Assembly: GCA_024699605.1 (NCBI GenBank) | Contig: JAILPJ010000029.1 | Coordinates: forward strand, 1 to 38,594 | Source of the DNA: Desulfovibrio sp. | GTDB taxonomy: Bacteria > Desulfobacterota > Desulfovibrionia > Desulfovibrionales > Desulfovibrionaceae | DNA length: 38,594 nt | Reading direction: 5' to 3' | Shown: positions 8,857 to 18,281 of the stretch, one piece after another | Layout: the number at the start of each line of letters is the position of its first letter | How positions within the stretch are numbered: the first letter of the stretch is position 1 | Made by a program: the position numbers and the translations under genes | Notes under the pieces: model-generated | The model's input: the letters and a program-made list of their open reading frames with translations, nothing else | What the model was told of the DNA's origin: nothing | Databases searched by the model: none

Positions 8857-9346
8857 TTATGGCAGAGCGTGTTCCTGCGACGCGCTTTGGAGAATGACGA
8901 CCTGTTTTTGTATGCCGTTACACAACACATGAAAGCTGTTTGAGAAATTGCTTCCATCCAGTTTCATAAAACGAGCGATGGCCCTAGAACAGCGACCTTG
9001 CTGTATTTTTTTTTGGCTTATCTTTTTCCGTTGCTCAGCGGCATTGGGTATGTCGTCGGGGGAACGATAGCGGGCTTTCCTTTGCATCTTGCCTAGACCG
9101 GGCACGTTCAGACCTTCGGCTACGGCCGCCAAGTCGCCCAGATCAACGCTTTCCAGTTCATGGCAGGCAACGCGGACGAGGCAAGGTTGCTTTTTGCCGC
9201 ATTCGTGGACGAGATCGAGCAAATGTTGCGTTATTTGTTTGCAATTCCCGGCGTCCTGTCACATCTGGAGGCACAAGCTGAGGAATAATGGCTTGCAACA
9301 GGGCTCGCGCCGATTCTTCTTCCAATAAAAAGACAAGAGTGCTCAT
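8857..9346 (-). pseudogene. DUF4276 protein gene, internal deletion and frameshift
   Basis: The N-terminal piece, MSTLVFLLEEESARALLQA (from the ATG at 9346), matches the start of DUF4276 proteins. A different frame from about 9260 downward carries the C-terminal half: LVRVACHELES, LGDLAAVAEGLNVPGL and SRAIARFMKLDGSNFSNSFHV. Family members are usually about 200-230 residues. Here roughly 65-80 central residues are missing at the frame change, including the acidic RDQD-type motif expected there. The gene overlaps the end of the upstream ATPase by ATGA, the usual coupled arrangement of this pair. The frame change makes it a pseudogene. Family assignment is from remembered motifs, not a search. 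Confidence 0.75.
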
Positions 9347-10491
9347 TCCGGGTCAGCCTTGCCGAAAAAGCCCTGTTTCCAAAGGCGGCCCATCTTATCG
9401 TTGTCTGCCATATAGGCGGCTATCGGTTCGTCTTTTTTGGCGCGACAAAACGTGCTGAAGCCCTTTTCGTTTTTCTCCAGCCAAAATACTTCCTCAACCT
9501 GCCCGCCACGCATGGCGTAATAACGAAACTCTTCGGCGAGTACCATCAAAAGCCGCGGATACAGCTGATTCTCTGGCTCTTCCACACACAAAAAAGGGTG
9601 TGGTTGCGGGTCGTGTAGCAAAACGAGATAGGCGAACATCTTTAGCGTTCCATCAGAGACAAAACGGTCTATAAAGGGATCCTTAAAAACGCCGTTGCCG
9701 AATTGCAAGACGAGTCGTCCGTCCACTGTGCTCTGTGTTTTAATATCTTGCACTCCGGGCACAGCCGTTCGCATGGCATCAAGGATTGACTTATAGATGG
9801 CGGGGTGATGCTCCTGCAGGTCTCGGGCTACAAGCTGTAGATTATCACCGCTTGCGAACAAATGATCACATTCTCCTATGGTGGCGTCTTTGACGCCGCG
9901 GGCAGCCGTGATGTGAAAGTCGAAGACATGCCATCTCTATCATCTGGCGAAGGGCGTTAGCGGTCTTGAATTTTTGGAACTGCCCCAACCCCTTTATCGC
10001 GAGTGTGTCAGGGGAGCCGAGATTCTGCTGTTCACAGTTCAGGATTTTGTCCGTCTTGTCGAAATCCTCTTCATTGGTGACTGCTGAACCGAGCCCTTTT
10101 TGAAAATCGAGAAGATGAAAAGTGGAGCCTTGCTCGCCACGCTTAGAGCGTAGCACCTCACGCATCACGATCGGTCGGTCGTTGTCCATACCGATCTCAA
10201 CGATGTATGTGACGAGACGTTCCTTGCCCGTGATGGCAAGACGGTACTGTATCTCAAGCTCGATATGCGCATCGGCGTGTCCGCGTGAAACGACTTCTTT
10301 GAAACCACCGCGTTGCATCAGTGCGCGGCCCACACTGAAGGTGAGGCAGTCCTTCAAAAGCCGAAGACGTCAAAAAACGTTGTTTTGCCGCTACCATTGG
10401 CGCCAACAATGACACAGAATTCCGGCAGGTCGTCTATGGTGACATCCTGAAAAACCTTGAAGTTCTTCAAATGGATTTTTTCTATTTTCAT
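9343..10491 (-). pseudogene. AAA/ABC-type ATPase (partner of DUF4276), two frameshifts
   Basis: Would encode a RecF/OLD-like ATPase of about 380 residues. It begins MKIEKIHLKNFKVFQDV from the ATG at 10491, with Walker A GANGSGKTT. At about 10358 one T is missing: the frame hits TGA after VFGF, and the sequence resumes as LKDCLTFSVGRALMQRGG in another frame. A second shift near 9930 switches to WHVFDFHITAARGVKDA, then FASGDNL. The C-terminal part (9343-9861) holds VSDGTLKMFAYLVLL and Walker B FLCVEEPENQLYP. Pairing with a TOPRIM-like DUF4276 partner resembles ATPase plus nuclease modules suspected of phage defence. That is an inference, and both genes here are dead unless sequencing error explains the shifts. 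Confidence 0.82.
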
Positions 10492-10550
10492 GATGCTTGT
10501 GAACTTTGAAAAAATGGCAAGGTACGAGGTTCAATCTTTAACCAATACCG

Positions 10551-12884
10551 TTACAGCGCAACTTTCTGCAAACGCTCCTGAGCGAGAAGCGCCCGAGCAT
10601 CCGCCTGACAGGCCCGCTCTTCCTGACCTAAAAGACGCAAGGCTCGGGCCAGCGTCTGCCAGGCTTCAGGCCGATCCTGTAACGTGCAGCTGCGACGAGC
10701 AAGGGCCTCGGCCAAAGAGGGATCTTCGCCGCAATCGAGATAGATGCGTGCCAGCATGAGCATGGCCGCAGCATCGCCCGGATTATGCTGCAAGGCTTCC
10801 TGCAAAATGGAGCGCGCTGTATCGCCCAGATCCTGCCGGCTGGCCAGCCCCGCTAAATGCCGCAAAGCGAGGTTGGAACCCGGCTTTCCCGCATCTTCAA
10901 GAGCCGCTGCCTGCTCATAGCGACCTTTGGCTTCATTCTTACGACCGGCATGTTCATAGAGCTCACCCAGCCGAATAATCGCATAGAGATGACTTGGCTG
11001 CTCTTGCACACAACGTTCAAAATACTCCATGGCCTTGTCATCTTCTCCGAGACTTTGACTGATCGTGCCAAGATTATACAGGATTTGTGCGCTCTGTTCC
11101 GCATCCTGGCTGCGCGCTAACGCTTCGAGAAAATGCCGTCTGGCCTCTTCCTTCCGCCCCAGGGCCGCCATGCAGACACCCATGGAATTCCAGGCCATAT
11201 CGTTGTCGGCATCGGCCAAAAGCGCCATCTTATACTCTTCCAATGCCCCAAAAAGATCTCCGAAACTGTAGCGTTTATCCGCACTGATGGTAAAAGCCAG
11301 GGAATCACAGATACCAACTCTGGGTTCCGGCAAAAGCCTGGCATATTCCAACGCCTTGACCGCACAAGCCGGCACATCGCCTTTATGCAGAGAAAGGTAG
11401 GGATAGCTGCAGAGGCCTGCCGCACACTCAATACCTTCGGCGGACAGATTTTTTGTGATGTCCCGATAATCTGCGACAAGCTGCTCAGCAGTCAGGGCAG
11501 GATGAAAGATTTCAAGTGTTTTGGGTCCATGTCGGGCAATAGTGATAGCCGAGTCTTGCGTTTTCTTGCCAAACGTACGTTCGAGCAAGGTTTTTGCCTT
11601 GGCAAAACAGGCGTCTTGGGGCTGATCCTTGGCCTTTTCCAAATGCAACAAAACCAAGGTAAAGACACTTTCCGCATGGCTTAAGGCCGCAAGCTTCTGA
11701 GCAAAGGCCCGGGATGTGGCAAGCTCTTCTGCGGCATCGCTCGCTTTTTCCTCGGACAAGAGACTGTCACTGACGATTTCCAGAACATCGCCGGCATTGG
11801 GGAGTATTCCTGCTGTCTCCTGATAGCACAGTTCAGCCACTGCCGTTTTTTTCCGCGCCTGTACCACCAGCAGATCACCCTTATAACTATGGCTTTCTCC
11901 CACGCTGAAAACGGCGAAACGCTTGCCAGGAACAATACCCATCTGGCGGCCAAGATTGAGGCGAAAACGGCCAAGGGGAAGAAGCTCCACAATACGCCCG
12001 CCGCTTTTGAGAATCTGCGAAAAGCCAAGACAACGGCCAGGAGCCGCCACTTCACAGGCTAAAGCAACTCTCTGCCGCAAGATCTGCGCCTGTTCTTCCA
12101 TGACCAGCTGCATTTCCTCGTGCCGCATATCATGGGGGTAGTAGGCATAGCCTGCCGAAAGCACCGGATAGACAGCCTGCTCCGTCAGGGGATTAACAGC
12201 TGTCACCTGCTTTAAGGAGTCAAGAAGGTCTTCGGCCAGTTTACGGCATTTTTCTCGCCCAGTGGTTTGGGTCAAAACGGCAAATTCACAGCGGCCTAAG
12301 CGCACACAGAGCATATCCGAAGACACGGAGGCTTTCAGCCTCTCTGCCAGACGTTTGGTCAAATCCTGAACAAAAAGATGGCCACAGCGCAGGGCAAGCT
12401 CTTCGTCATTGCGCAGTCGCACGATCACAAGACCCAGGCAAAGACGATAGGCCGGAAGATTGGCAAGGGGGCAGGAGGCATTTTCCGGAGCAGTGACAAT
12501 GGCCGATTCTTCAAGTATGCGCGCGTAAAGCTCTCGTTCCACATAGAGCCCTGTTTCTGCGTCCAGGCGCAGAGCCCGGCTTCGGGCCAGGTTTTCCAGG
12601 CAGAGTTCCAGAATGCCCGCAAGATACGGCAAGAGTGGATGGGCTTTTTTATTGATGACCTTGTTCAGTACAAGCACACCAAGAAAACGCTCGCGAAAAA
12701 AAAGCGGCAAAATCAGCTTATGCTCGCGCGGCAAAAATTGCGGAGTGACATTTTCCACGGATTTGGGAAAGTAGAGCGTATGACCGTCAAAAGGACAGAG
12801 ACGTTTCAAGGCAGCGCAGAGATCGGCCTGCATGGCAAAGATATCACTACTTTCCAGAACAATGTTTTCCAGACTCTTGGTCAA
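10551..12884 (-). CDS. Degenerate GGDEF / GAF-like / TPR cytoplasmic protein
   Basis: I choose TTG at 12884 because GGGAGG lies five bases upstream. An in-frame TTG at 13007 would add 41 residues but has no such site. From 12884 the protein has 777 residues. Residues 1-100 look like a small sensory (GAF-like) domain. About 107-280 resemble a diguanylate cyclase, with LDAETGLYVERELY at the start, but the GGDEF loop reads LGRCEF, so catalysis is unlikely. A second cyclase-like segment is hinted at around 430-540. The C-terminal 200 residues are five or six TPRs (AWNSMGVCMAALGRKEEARRHF; ILYNLGTISQSLGEDDKAMEYF). Probably a signalling scaffold. It is divergent from the DUF47/PiT genes. Confidence 0.75.
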   Translation of the reverse strand: MTKSLENIVLESSDIFAMQADLCAALKRLCPFDGHTLYFPKSVENVTPQFLPREHKLILPLFFRERFLGVLVLNKVINKKAHPLLPYLAGILELCLENLARSRALRLDAETGLYVERELYARILEESAIVTAPENASCPLANLPAYRLCLGLVIVRLRNDEELALRCGHLFVQDLTKRLAERLKASVSSDMLCVRLGRCEFAVLTQTTGREKCRKLAEDLLDSLKQVTAVNPLTEQAVYPVLSAGYAYYPHDMRHEEMQLVMEEQAQILRQRVALACEVAAPGRCLGFSQILKSGGRIVELLPLGRFRLNLGRQMGIVPGKRFAVFSVGESHSYKGDLLVVQARKKTAVAELCYQETAGILPNAGDVLEIVSDSLLSEEKASDAAEELATSRAFAQKLAALSHAESVFTLVLLHLEKAKDQPQDACFAKAKTLLERTFGKKTQDSAITIARHGPKTLEIFHPALTAEQLVADYRDITKNLSAEGIECAAGLCSYPYLSLHKGDVPACAVKALEYARLLPEPRVGICDSLAFTISADKRYSFGDLFGALEEYKMALLADADNDMAWNSMGVCMAALGRKEEARRHFLEALARSQDAEQSAQILYNLGTISQSLGEDDKAMEYFERCVQEQPSHLYAIIRLGELYEHAGRKNEAKGRYEQAAALEDAGKPGSNLALRHLAGLASRQDLGDTARSILQEALQHNPGDAAAMLMLARIYLDCGEDPSLAEALARRSCTLQDRPEAWQTLARALRLLGQEERACQADARALLAQERLQKVAL

Positions 12885-12990
12885 GGGGCCCTCCCGAAGC
12901 AAAAACTTCCAACTGTGCCTTTGCGCACAGATTTCGCCATTATCCTTAGAGCTTCTAGCCCTGTCAATTCCCCGAGATTCTCCTTGCAGG

Positions 12991-13020
12991 CTGACAAGTT
13001 CAGGCAAACTATGCTAAGAT
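12991..13020 (+). promoter_or_regulatory. Putative promoter of the DUF47-PiT pair
   Basis: CTGACA (12991-12996) and TAAGAT (13015-13020) are spaced by 18 bases. They lie about 38 bases before the DUF47 ATG and just outside the proposed start of the divergent TPR protein. Match to sigma-70 consensus is fair at -35 and weak at -10. Confidence 0.35.
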
Positions 13021-13057
13021 CTTTGTCAGCAAAAAACCTCTCCGCCAAGGAGTCGCG

Positions 13058-13687
13058 ATGTTCTCTTTTTTGATGCCCAAATCGCCACCGTTTTTCCCCC
13101 TGCTTCAGGAGCAGAACCAGCTGCTCAGGCAAATTGTGCAACACGTCGTCTCCATGCTGGAAAATCCCGAGCTCAAGGATCAGGCACACAAAGAAATTAC
13201 GCTGCTTGAAGAGCAAGGAGACCGCCTGCACGCCAAAATCTCGCGCCTGCTCTCCAGGGCCTTTATCACGCCCATTGATCGCGAGGACATCCTGCGCATC
13301 AATCAGGAGCAGGAAGACTGCATGGACTGCCTGCAACGCCTGGATACCAGGCTGCACATTTTCGAATTTCCCCGCATCCGCTTTCCCATGTTGCAATTGG
13401 CCAGACTGGCACGCGACATGCTGGACCTCACCCAAATCATGCTCGACGGACTCTGCGTACGCAAGGACCGCCACAAAACCCACGCCTTCCGCGGCTTACG
13501 CGCTGAGACCGACATGGTCATGTCCACGGGTCTCGCCGAACTCATGGAAGAGCATGCCAATCTCACGCCCCAGGATGTGCTCCAGGCTCTCAAATGGAGT
13601 CAGTGCTATGAACGCATGGACATTGCCCTTGAGCACATCAATACCCTTGCCGAAACCATTGACGAAGCGGTTTTGAAACATGTTTGA
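13058..13687 (+). CDS. DUF47 / PhoU-like phosphate transport regulator
   Basis: Protein of 209 residues, all alpha-helical and soluble, of the DUF47 (TIGR00153) family that resembles PhoU. It is nearly always encoded next to a low-affinity PiT phosphate transporter, as here. Typical features are the N-terminal FFPLLQEQNQLL helix, paired acidic/His-rich helices (EITLLEEQGDRLHAKI, ITPIDREDILRINQEQEDCMD) and a C-terminal ALEHINTLAETIDEAV. AAGGAG five bases before ATG 13058 fixes the start. It overlaps the PiT start by 8 bases (ATGTTTGA), so the two are translationally coupled. Likely modulates PiT activity or links phosphate status to it, by family. Confidence 0.9.
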   Translation: MFSFLMPKSPPFFPLLQEQNQLLRQIVQHVVSMLENPELKDQAHKEITLLEEQGDRLHAKISRLLSRAFITPIDREDILRINQEQEDCMDCLQRLDTRLHIFEFPRIRFPMLQLARLARDMLDLTQIMLDGLCVRKDRHKTHAFRGLRAETDMVMSTGLAELMEEHANLTPQDVLQALKWSQCYERMDIALEHINTLAETIDEAVLKHV

Positions 13688-14684
13688 GCTGCCTCTGCTG
13701 CTCGTGGTCATTGTCGCGGTAGCCCTGATCTTTGACTTCACCAATGGCGCCCACGACAGCGCCAATGCTGTGGCAACCATCATCTCCACACGCGTGGTCT
13801 CGCCCAGACTTGCGGTCAGCTGTGCCGCCCTGCTCAATCTCGCCGGAGCCCTGCTCGGTACGGAAGTTGCGCGCACACTTGGCGGCGGTCTGGTTTTACC
13901 GGAGGTGGTCGAACACAGTCAGCTTTTGGTGCTGGCAGCGCTTTCAGCGGCCATTATCTGGAACTGTATCACCTGGTATTTCGGCATTCCCTCCTCGTCA
14001 TCCCACGCGCTGATTGGCGGCCTGATCGGTGCCGCCACAGCTGAAGCCGGCATTGAGGCCCTCAATCTGCAGGGCATTGTCCAAAAAGTTCTCCTGCCTC
14101 TGGTGGGAGCTCCCCTTTTGGGCTTTATGGCGGGTTTTCTCTTAATGTGGGCAACCTATTGGGTCTTTGCCAAAACGCGACGACAAAAGGTCAATGCCCT
14201 CTACCGCAAGCTGCAATGCTGTTCAGCGGCCTTCATGGCGACAAGCCACGGTTTAAACGATGCCCAGAAAACCATGGGCATTGTCACCCTGGCGCTTTTC
14301 ACCTTCGGCAAAATTCCGGCCATCGATGTTCCCCTGTGGGTCAAACTCTCCTGTGCCACGGCCATGGCTCTGGGTACGGCGCTGGGGGGCTGGAAGATCA
14401 TCAAGACCATGGGCAGCCGCATTTTCCGTCTGGAACCTGTTCACGGTTTTACGGCAGAATGTTCCGCTACCATGGTTATTACCGCCTCCTCGTATCTGGG
14501 AGCTCCCATCAGCACAACGCAGACCATTTCCTCGGCCATTTTCGGCGTCGGCTCAACCCGCCGCCTTTCTGCCGTACGCTGGGGCATTGCCGGCAATCTG
14601 GTCACAGCCTGGCTTTTGACCTTACCCTGTGCCGGCAGTATCGGCTATCTCTCTCTTCAGCTGTTCAAAATGCTTGCCGCCTAA
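13680..14684 (+). CDS. pit: PiT-family inorganic phosphate transporter
   Basis: Inner-membrane low-affinity phosphate (or sulfate-type) permease of the PiT family, 334 residues with about ten membrane spans. The duplicated signature is visible: FTNGAHDSANAVATIISTRVV near the N-terminus and ATSHGLNDAQKTMGIV in the middle, each with the Asn/His-Asp core. SSSHALIGGLIGAA and GAPISTTQTISSAIFGVG are further family blocks. It begins inside the last codons of the DUF47 gene and has no strong Shine-Dalgarno of its own, consistent with coupling. A 113-base gap to the next gene contains no clear terminator. Substrate is inferred from the DUF47 partner. Confidence 0.92.
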   Translation: MFELPLLLVVIVAVALIFDFTNGAHDSANAVATIISTRVVSPRLAVSCAALLNLAGALLGTEVARTLGGGLVLPEVVEHSQLLVLAALSAAIIWNCITWYFGIPSSSSHALIGGLIGAATAEAGIEALNLQGIVQKVLLPLVGAPLLGFMAGFLLMWATYWVFAKTRRQKVNALYRKLQCCSAAFMATSHGLNDAQKTMGIVTLALFTFGKIPAIDVPLWVKLSCATAMALGTALGGWKIIKTMGSRIFRLEPVHGFTAECSATMVITASSYLGAPISTTQTISSAIFGVGSTRRLSAVRWGIAGNLVTAWLLTLPCAGSIGYLSLQLFKMLAA

Positions 14685-14797
14685 AAGCCCTCGCCGGTCA
14701 AAGTGGAGAAAACACATAGGCCGCATTTTTCCTTGTTTGCGCCCAAAAAGTTCGCTAAAGAAAGGGCTGTAAAACCACGTTTCAAGCCGGAGAAACT

Positions 14798-16177
14798 ATG
14801 TCTGATGCTCTTGCCTGCTTCAAAGCCTATGATATCCGTGGAAAATTTCCCGATCCCCTAAGCCCTGAACTCGCCTATGCCCTGGGCGCTGTACTGGCGC
14901 AGCAGGGCAAAAACGTCTTGATTGGCCACGATATCCGCCTATCAGGCCCGGCGCTGCGCGATGCGCTGGCTTCTGGACTCACGACACACGGAGCGCAGGT
15001 GACTTTTCTTGGACTCTCTGGCACCGAAGAAGTCTATTATGCTGCCTCCCACTCCGACGCTGATCTGGGCATCATGATCACAGGCAGCCACAATCCCGCA
15101 GATGAAAACGGTTTTAAGCTCGTACGCAGCGGCGCCATTCCCATCAGCAACGATTCCGGTCTTCTGGAAATTCGCGAACAGGTTGGCCAGTACTTGCAAA
15201 AGCCCCTGACCCTACCCAAGGCATCTCCCTATACTGAACCGGCCAAGAGTGACGACTATCTGAACTGGCTTCTTGAGACTTCGGCCATCAGGGATGCAGC
15301 AGATCAAAGCCAGAAGAACTCCTTCAAAGTTCTGGCCTGCGCCGGTAACGGTTCGGCAGGTCCCCTCTTAACCCGTCTTGCGCCCAGGCTTCCCTTTGAA
15401 CTCGTCGTGCAGTATGGCGAGCCAGATGGACACTTTCCCCACGGCGTACCCAATCCCCTTCTGCCCGAACGTCGCAAGGACACCCAAGACGCCGTTCGCG
15501 CAGCGCACGCAAACCTGGGCGTGGCTTTTGACGGCGACTTTGACCGCTGTTTTTTCTTTGACGCGCAGGGACAGTTCATTGAAGGCTACTATCTCGTAGG
15601 CCTCTTGGCCCAAGAAATTTTACGTACGCATCCCCGTCAGAAGATCGTGCACGACCCGCGTCTTTACTGGAACACGCAGGAGCTTGTCCGCAATGCCGGC
15701 GGCATCCCCATTCTCTGTAAAACCGGTCACGCCTTTATCAAGGAGCGCATGCGCCGTGAAGACGCCATCTATGGCGGGGAAATGAGTGCCCACCACTACT
15801 TCAGGGACTTCAACTATTGCGATTCAGGCATGCTCCCCTTCCTTTTGGTCTCAAGCCTGCTCTTGCGCAGTCCCCAAAGCCTGGAAGAACTGGTCGCAAG
15901 CGCCATGGCCAAGTATCCCTGCAGTGGTGAAATCAACCGCAAAGTCGCCGATCCGAGCCGTGTGCTGTCAAAGATCCGCGCCCTCTACCGCAAAGAGGCT
16001 CTCCAGGAAGATCAGATCGATGGCCTCAGCCTTGAATTTCGCAACTGGCGCTTCAATCTCCGCATGAGTAATACCGAACCTCTCTTGCGCCTCAATGTCG
16101 AAAGCCGCGGCGACCGCGCGCTGATGGAAGACAAAACGCAGGCCATTCTCGCGCAGATTGAACAATTCGCCGACTAA
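14798..16177 (+). CDS. manB: Phosphomannomutase / phosphoglucomutase
   Basis: Alpha-D-phosphohexomutase of 459 residues, interconverting mannose-6-phosphate and mannose-1-phosphate (and probably the glucose forms). The four expected sites are present: phosphoserine loop ITGSHNPADENGFK (Ser97), metal loop FDGDFDRC, sugar-specificity loop GGEMSAHHYF and the C-terminal phosphate loop SNTEPLLRLNVESR. The ATG has GGAG with five-base spacing. The next gene makes GDP-mannose from its product and starts 29 bases downstream, so the two form a GDP-mannose supply operon for surface polysaccharide. The symbol is by function; algC is equally defensible. Confidence 0.93.
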   Translation: MSDALACFKAYDIRGKFPDPLSPELAYALGAVLAQQGKNVLIGHDIRLSGPALRDALASGLTTHGAQVTFLGLSGTEEVYYAASHSDADLGIMITGSHNPADENGFKLVRSGAIPISNDSGLLEIREQVGQYLQKPLTLPKASPYTEPAKSDDYLNWLLETSAIRDAADQSQKNSFKVLACAGNGSAGPLLTRLAPRLPFELVVQYGEPDGHFPHGVPNPLLPERRKDTQDAVRAAHANLGVAFDGDFDRCFFFDAQGQFIEGYYLVGLLAQEILRTHPRQKIVHDPRLYWNTQELVRNAGGIPILCKTGHAFIKERMRREDAIYGGEMSAHHYFRDFNYCDSGMLPFLLVSSLLLRSPQSLEELVASAMAKYPCSGEINRKVADPSRVLSKIRALYRKEALQEDQIDGLSLEFRNWRFNLRMSNTEPLLRLNVESRGDRALMEDKTQAILAQIEQFAD

Positions 16178-16206
16178 CCCCAACCTCGCAGCCATAAGGA
16201 AAGCCC

Positions 16207-17631
16207 ATGTCTGCACAGCTTACTGTTACGCCTGTGATCCTCTGCGGCGGCAGCGGAACCAGACTCTGGCCGCTCTCACGTGTTCACGCACCTAAACAAT
16301 TTGTGGACCTGGGTGAGGGACGCACGCTTTTTGGCGATACCTTGGAACGAGCGAGTGCCATTCCCGAAGCAATCCATCCGATCATCGTGACCAATGAGCA
16401 TCACCGTTTCTCCGTGCTCAATCATCTGGCCAAAAAGAAACAGGACGCGGTGATCATTCTGGAGCCTTCGCCTCGCAATACCGCTGCAGCCATCGCCTTA
16501 GCCGCTCTGGCCATGAGCGGGCAAGACAATGACCTGATGCTGGTTCTGCCTTCCGATCATGTCATCACTGACCCGCAGGTTTTTTCTGAGGGAGTCAGCG
16601 AAGGCCTCAAACTCGCAGCTGAAGGCCATATTGTCACTTTTGGCATTGTTCCCAAGGGGCCTGAAACCGGCTATGGCTATATTGAAGGCGGCCCTTGCCT
16701 GGGAGGCAGTGCCAGGCAGGTTGAACGCTTTATTGAGAAACCAGACCGTGAAACAGCGGAAAAACTGGTTGCCAGTGGCAAATATTCGTGGAACAGCGGC
16801 ATGTTCCTCTTCAAAGCCAAGGTCTTTCTGGAAGAGTTGGCGGCGCATGCGCAGGACATCTACCAGGCCGTGACCACAGCCTGGCAAAAGCGCGATAAAG
16901 ACGGTGTTTTCATCCGTCCCGAGCCGGAAGCCTTTATCTCAGCGCAAGCCCTGTCCATTGACTATGCGGTCATGGAAAAAACCAAAAAGGCCTGTGTGCT
17001 GGCACTGGCTACGGGCTGGAGTGATCTGGGCAGCTGGGAGGCCTTCTATCAGAACGCCACGCCGGACAAACAGGGGAATGTCTGCACAGGCGATGTGATC
17101 TGCGAGCAATCGACCAATAACTACCTCAAAGCCTGCAACAGACTCCTGGCTGTGGTCGGGGTCAACAATCTGGCCGTTGTGGAGACAGCTGACGCCGTGC
17201 TTGTGGCCTCACGAGAGCACGTGCAGTCGGTGAAGAAGATCGTTGACCGCCTGAAAAAAGAAAAACGCAAGGAATGTGAAGAACACCGACTGGTGCACAG
17301 GCCCTGGGGCAGCTATGAAACGCTGGTTATGGATACGCGTTTCCAGGTCAAACGCATTATTGTCAATCCCAAGGCCGAGCTTTCCCTGCAGATGCACCAC
17401 CACAGAGCCGAGCACTGGGTGGTTGTCAGTGGCACCGCCGAAGTCACCAAGGGCGACAGCGTCTTCCTGCTCACGGAAAACGAATCCACCTATATTCCCC
17501 TGGGGCAGAAGCACCGCCTGCGCAATCCTGGCATCATTCCCCTGGTGATCATTGAAATTCAGTCAGGTTCCTACCTTGGCGAAGACGATATAGTGCGTTT
17601 TGAAGACCGTTACGGTCGCACCAAAGCCTAA
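16207..17631 (+). CDS. manC: Mannose-1-phosphate guanylyltransferase / mannose-6-phosphate isomerase (type II)
   Basis: Bifunctional cytoplasmic enzyme of 474 residues, the normal length of the type II family (ManC/CpsB/AlgA). The N-terminal nucleotidyltransferase carries VILCGGSGTRLWPLSR and the activation motif FIEKP (RFIEKPDRETA). The C-terminal cupin isomerase has HRPWGSYETL and the metal-binding QMHHHRAEHWVVVSGTAEV. It supplies GDP-mannose from GTP and the phosphomannomutase product. AAGGA with about seven bases to ATG fixes the start. The MBL hydrolase gene follows closely, making a four-gene run with the flavoprotein. Confidence 0.94.
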   Translation: MSAQLTVTPVILCGGSGTRLWPLSRVHAPKQFVDLGEGRTLFGDTLERASAIPEAIHPIIVTNEHHRFSVLNHLAKKKQDAVIILEPSPRNTAAAIALAALAMSGQDNDLMLVLPSDHVITDPQVFSEGVSEGLKLAAEGHIVTFGIVPKGPETGYGYIEGGPCLGGSARQVERFIEKPDRETAEKLVASGKYSWNSGMFLFKAKVFLEELAAHAQDIYQAVTTAWQKRDKDGVFIRPEPEAFISAQALSIDYAVMEKTKKACVLALATGWSDLGSWEAFYQNATPDKQGNVCTGDVICEQSTNNYLKACNRLLAVVGVNNLAVVETADAVLVASREHVQSVKKIVDRLKKEKRKECEEHRLVHRPWGSYETLVMDTRFQVKRIIVNPKAELSLQMHHHRAEHWVVVSGTAEVTKGDSVFLLTENESTYIPLGQKHRLRNPGIIPLVIIEIQSGSYLGEDDIVRFEDRYGRTKA

Positions 17632-17657
17632 GCAACCTTTTGTCCTGTGAGCCACTC

Positions 17658-18281
17658 ATGCCCTTAGCCGATTTTCCCTTAGGTCCGCTGCAAACCAACA
17701 GCTACGTGCTCCACCAAAACAAGAAAGCCTGTGTCATTGATGTGGGAGGCGACCCGTCCCCCATCCTGGAATACCTGAAGACACAGGGACTAGAACTTGC
17801 GGCCATCTGCATCACCCATCTGCACTTTGATCATCTCTACGGCGTGGCTCAATTGCAAAAGGCCACTAAGGCCACAGTCTATGCCCCCAAAGGCGACGCC
17901 ATCATCGCCGATACGGAGGCCAGTCAGGGCGGCATCTGGGGTTTTCCCAAGGTTGAGCCCTTTACGAGCGTCGATGTGCCCTTGGGGGAGACGCAGTTTG
18001 CCGATCTGCCCTGCACGGTTTTGTCAACGCCCGGCCATACGCCGGGCAGTGTCTCCTACTATTTTCCCCAGGAAGGTCTGCTTTTTTCAGGCGACGCCCT
18101 CTTCTACCGCTCGGTCGGCCGAACCGATTTTCCCATGGGTGACACAGAGCAGCTTTTCACAGCCATCCGCACCCAGCTCTTCACCCTACCCGCGACGACC
18201 CGAGTTCTTCCAGGCCACGGCCCAGAAACGAACATTGGCGATGAAAAAGCCAATAATCCTCTCTGCGGAGACTTTTCCTAA
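17658..18281 (+). CDS. Metallo-beta-lactamase fold hydrolase (glyoxalase II-like)
   Basis: Soluble dinuclear-metal hydrolase of 207 residues from the ATG at 17658, beginning MPLADFPLGPLQTNSYVL as this group does. The tracked alternative TTG at 17640 would add six residues; neither has a good Shine-Dalgarno. Metal motifs are THLHFDHLYGV, the GHTPGSVSYY histidine, the SGDALF aspartate and a final PGHGPETNIGDEK. The GRTDFPMGD stretch is typical of the small hydroxyacylglutathione-hydrolase-like/YcbL group. Substrate is probably a thioester but cannot be fixed. The stop abuts the next gene's GTG. Confidence 0.88.
   Translation: MPLADFPLGPLQTNSYVLHQNKKACVIDVGGDPSPILEYLKTQGLELAAICITHLHFDHLYGVAQLQKATKATVYAPKGDAIIADTEASQGGIWGFPKVEPFTSVDVPLGETQFADLPCTVLSTPGHTPGSVSYYFPQEGLLFSGDALFYRSVGRTDFPMGDTEQLFTAIRTQLFTLPATTRVLPGHGPETNIGDEKANNPLCGDFS

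Noticed and set aside
14733-14761. TTGTTT and TAAAGA spaced by 17 bases before the phosphomannomutase gene
   Set aside because: Matches to consensus are too poor to report as a promoter.
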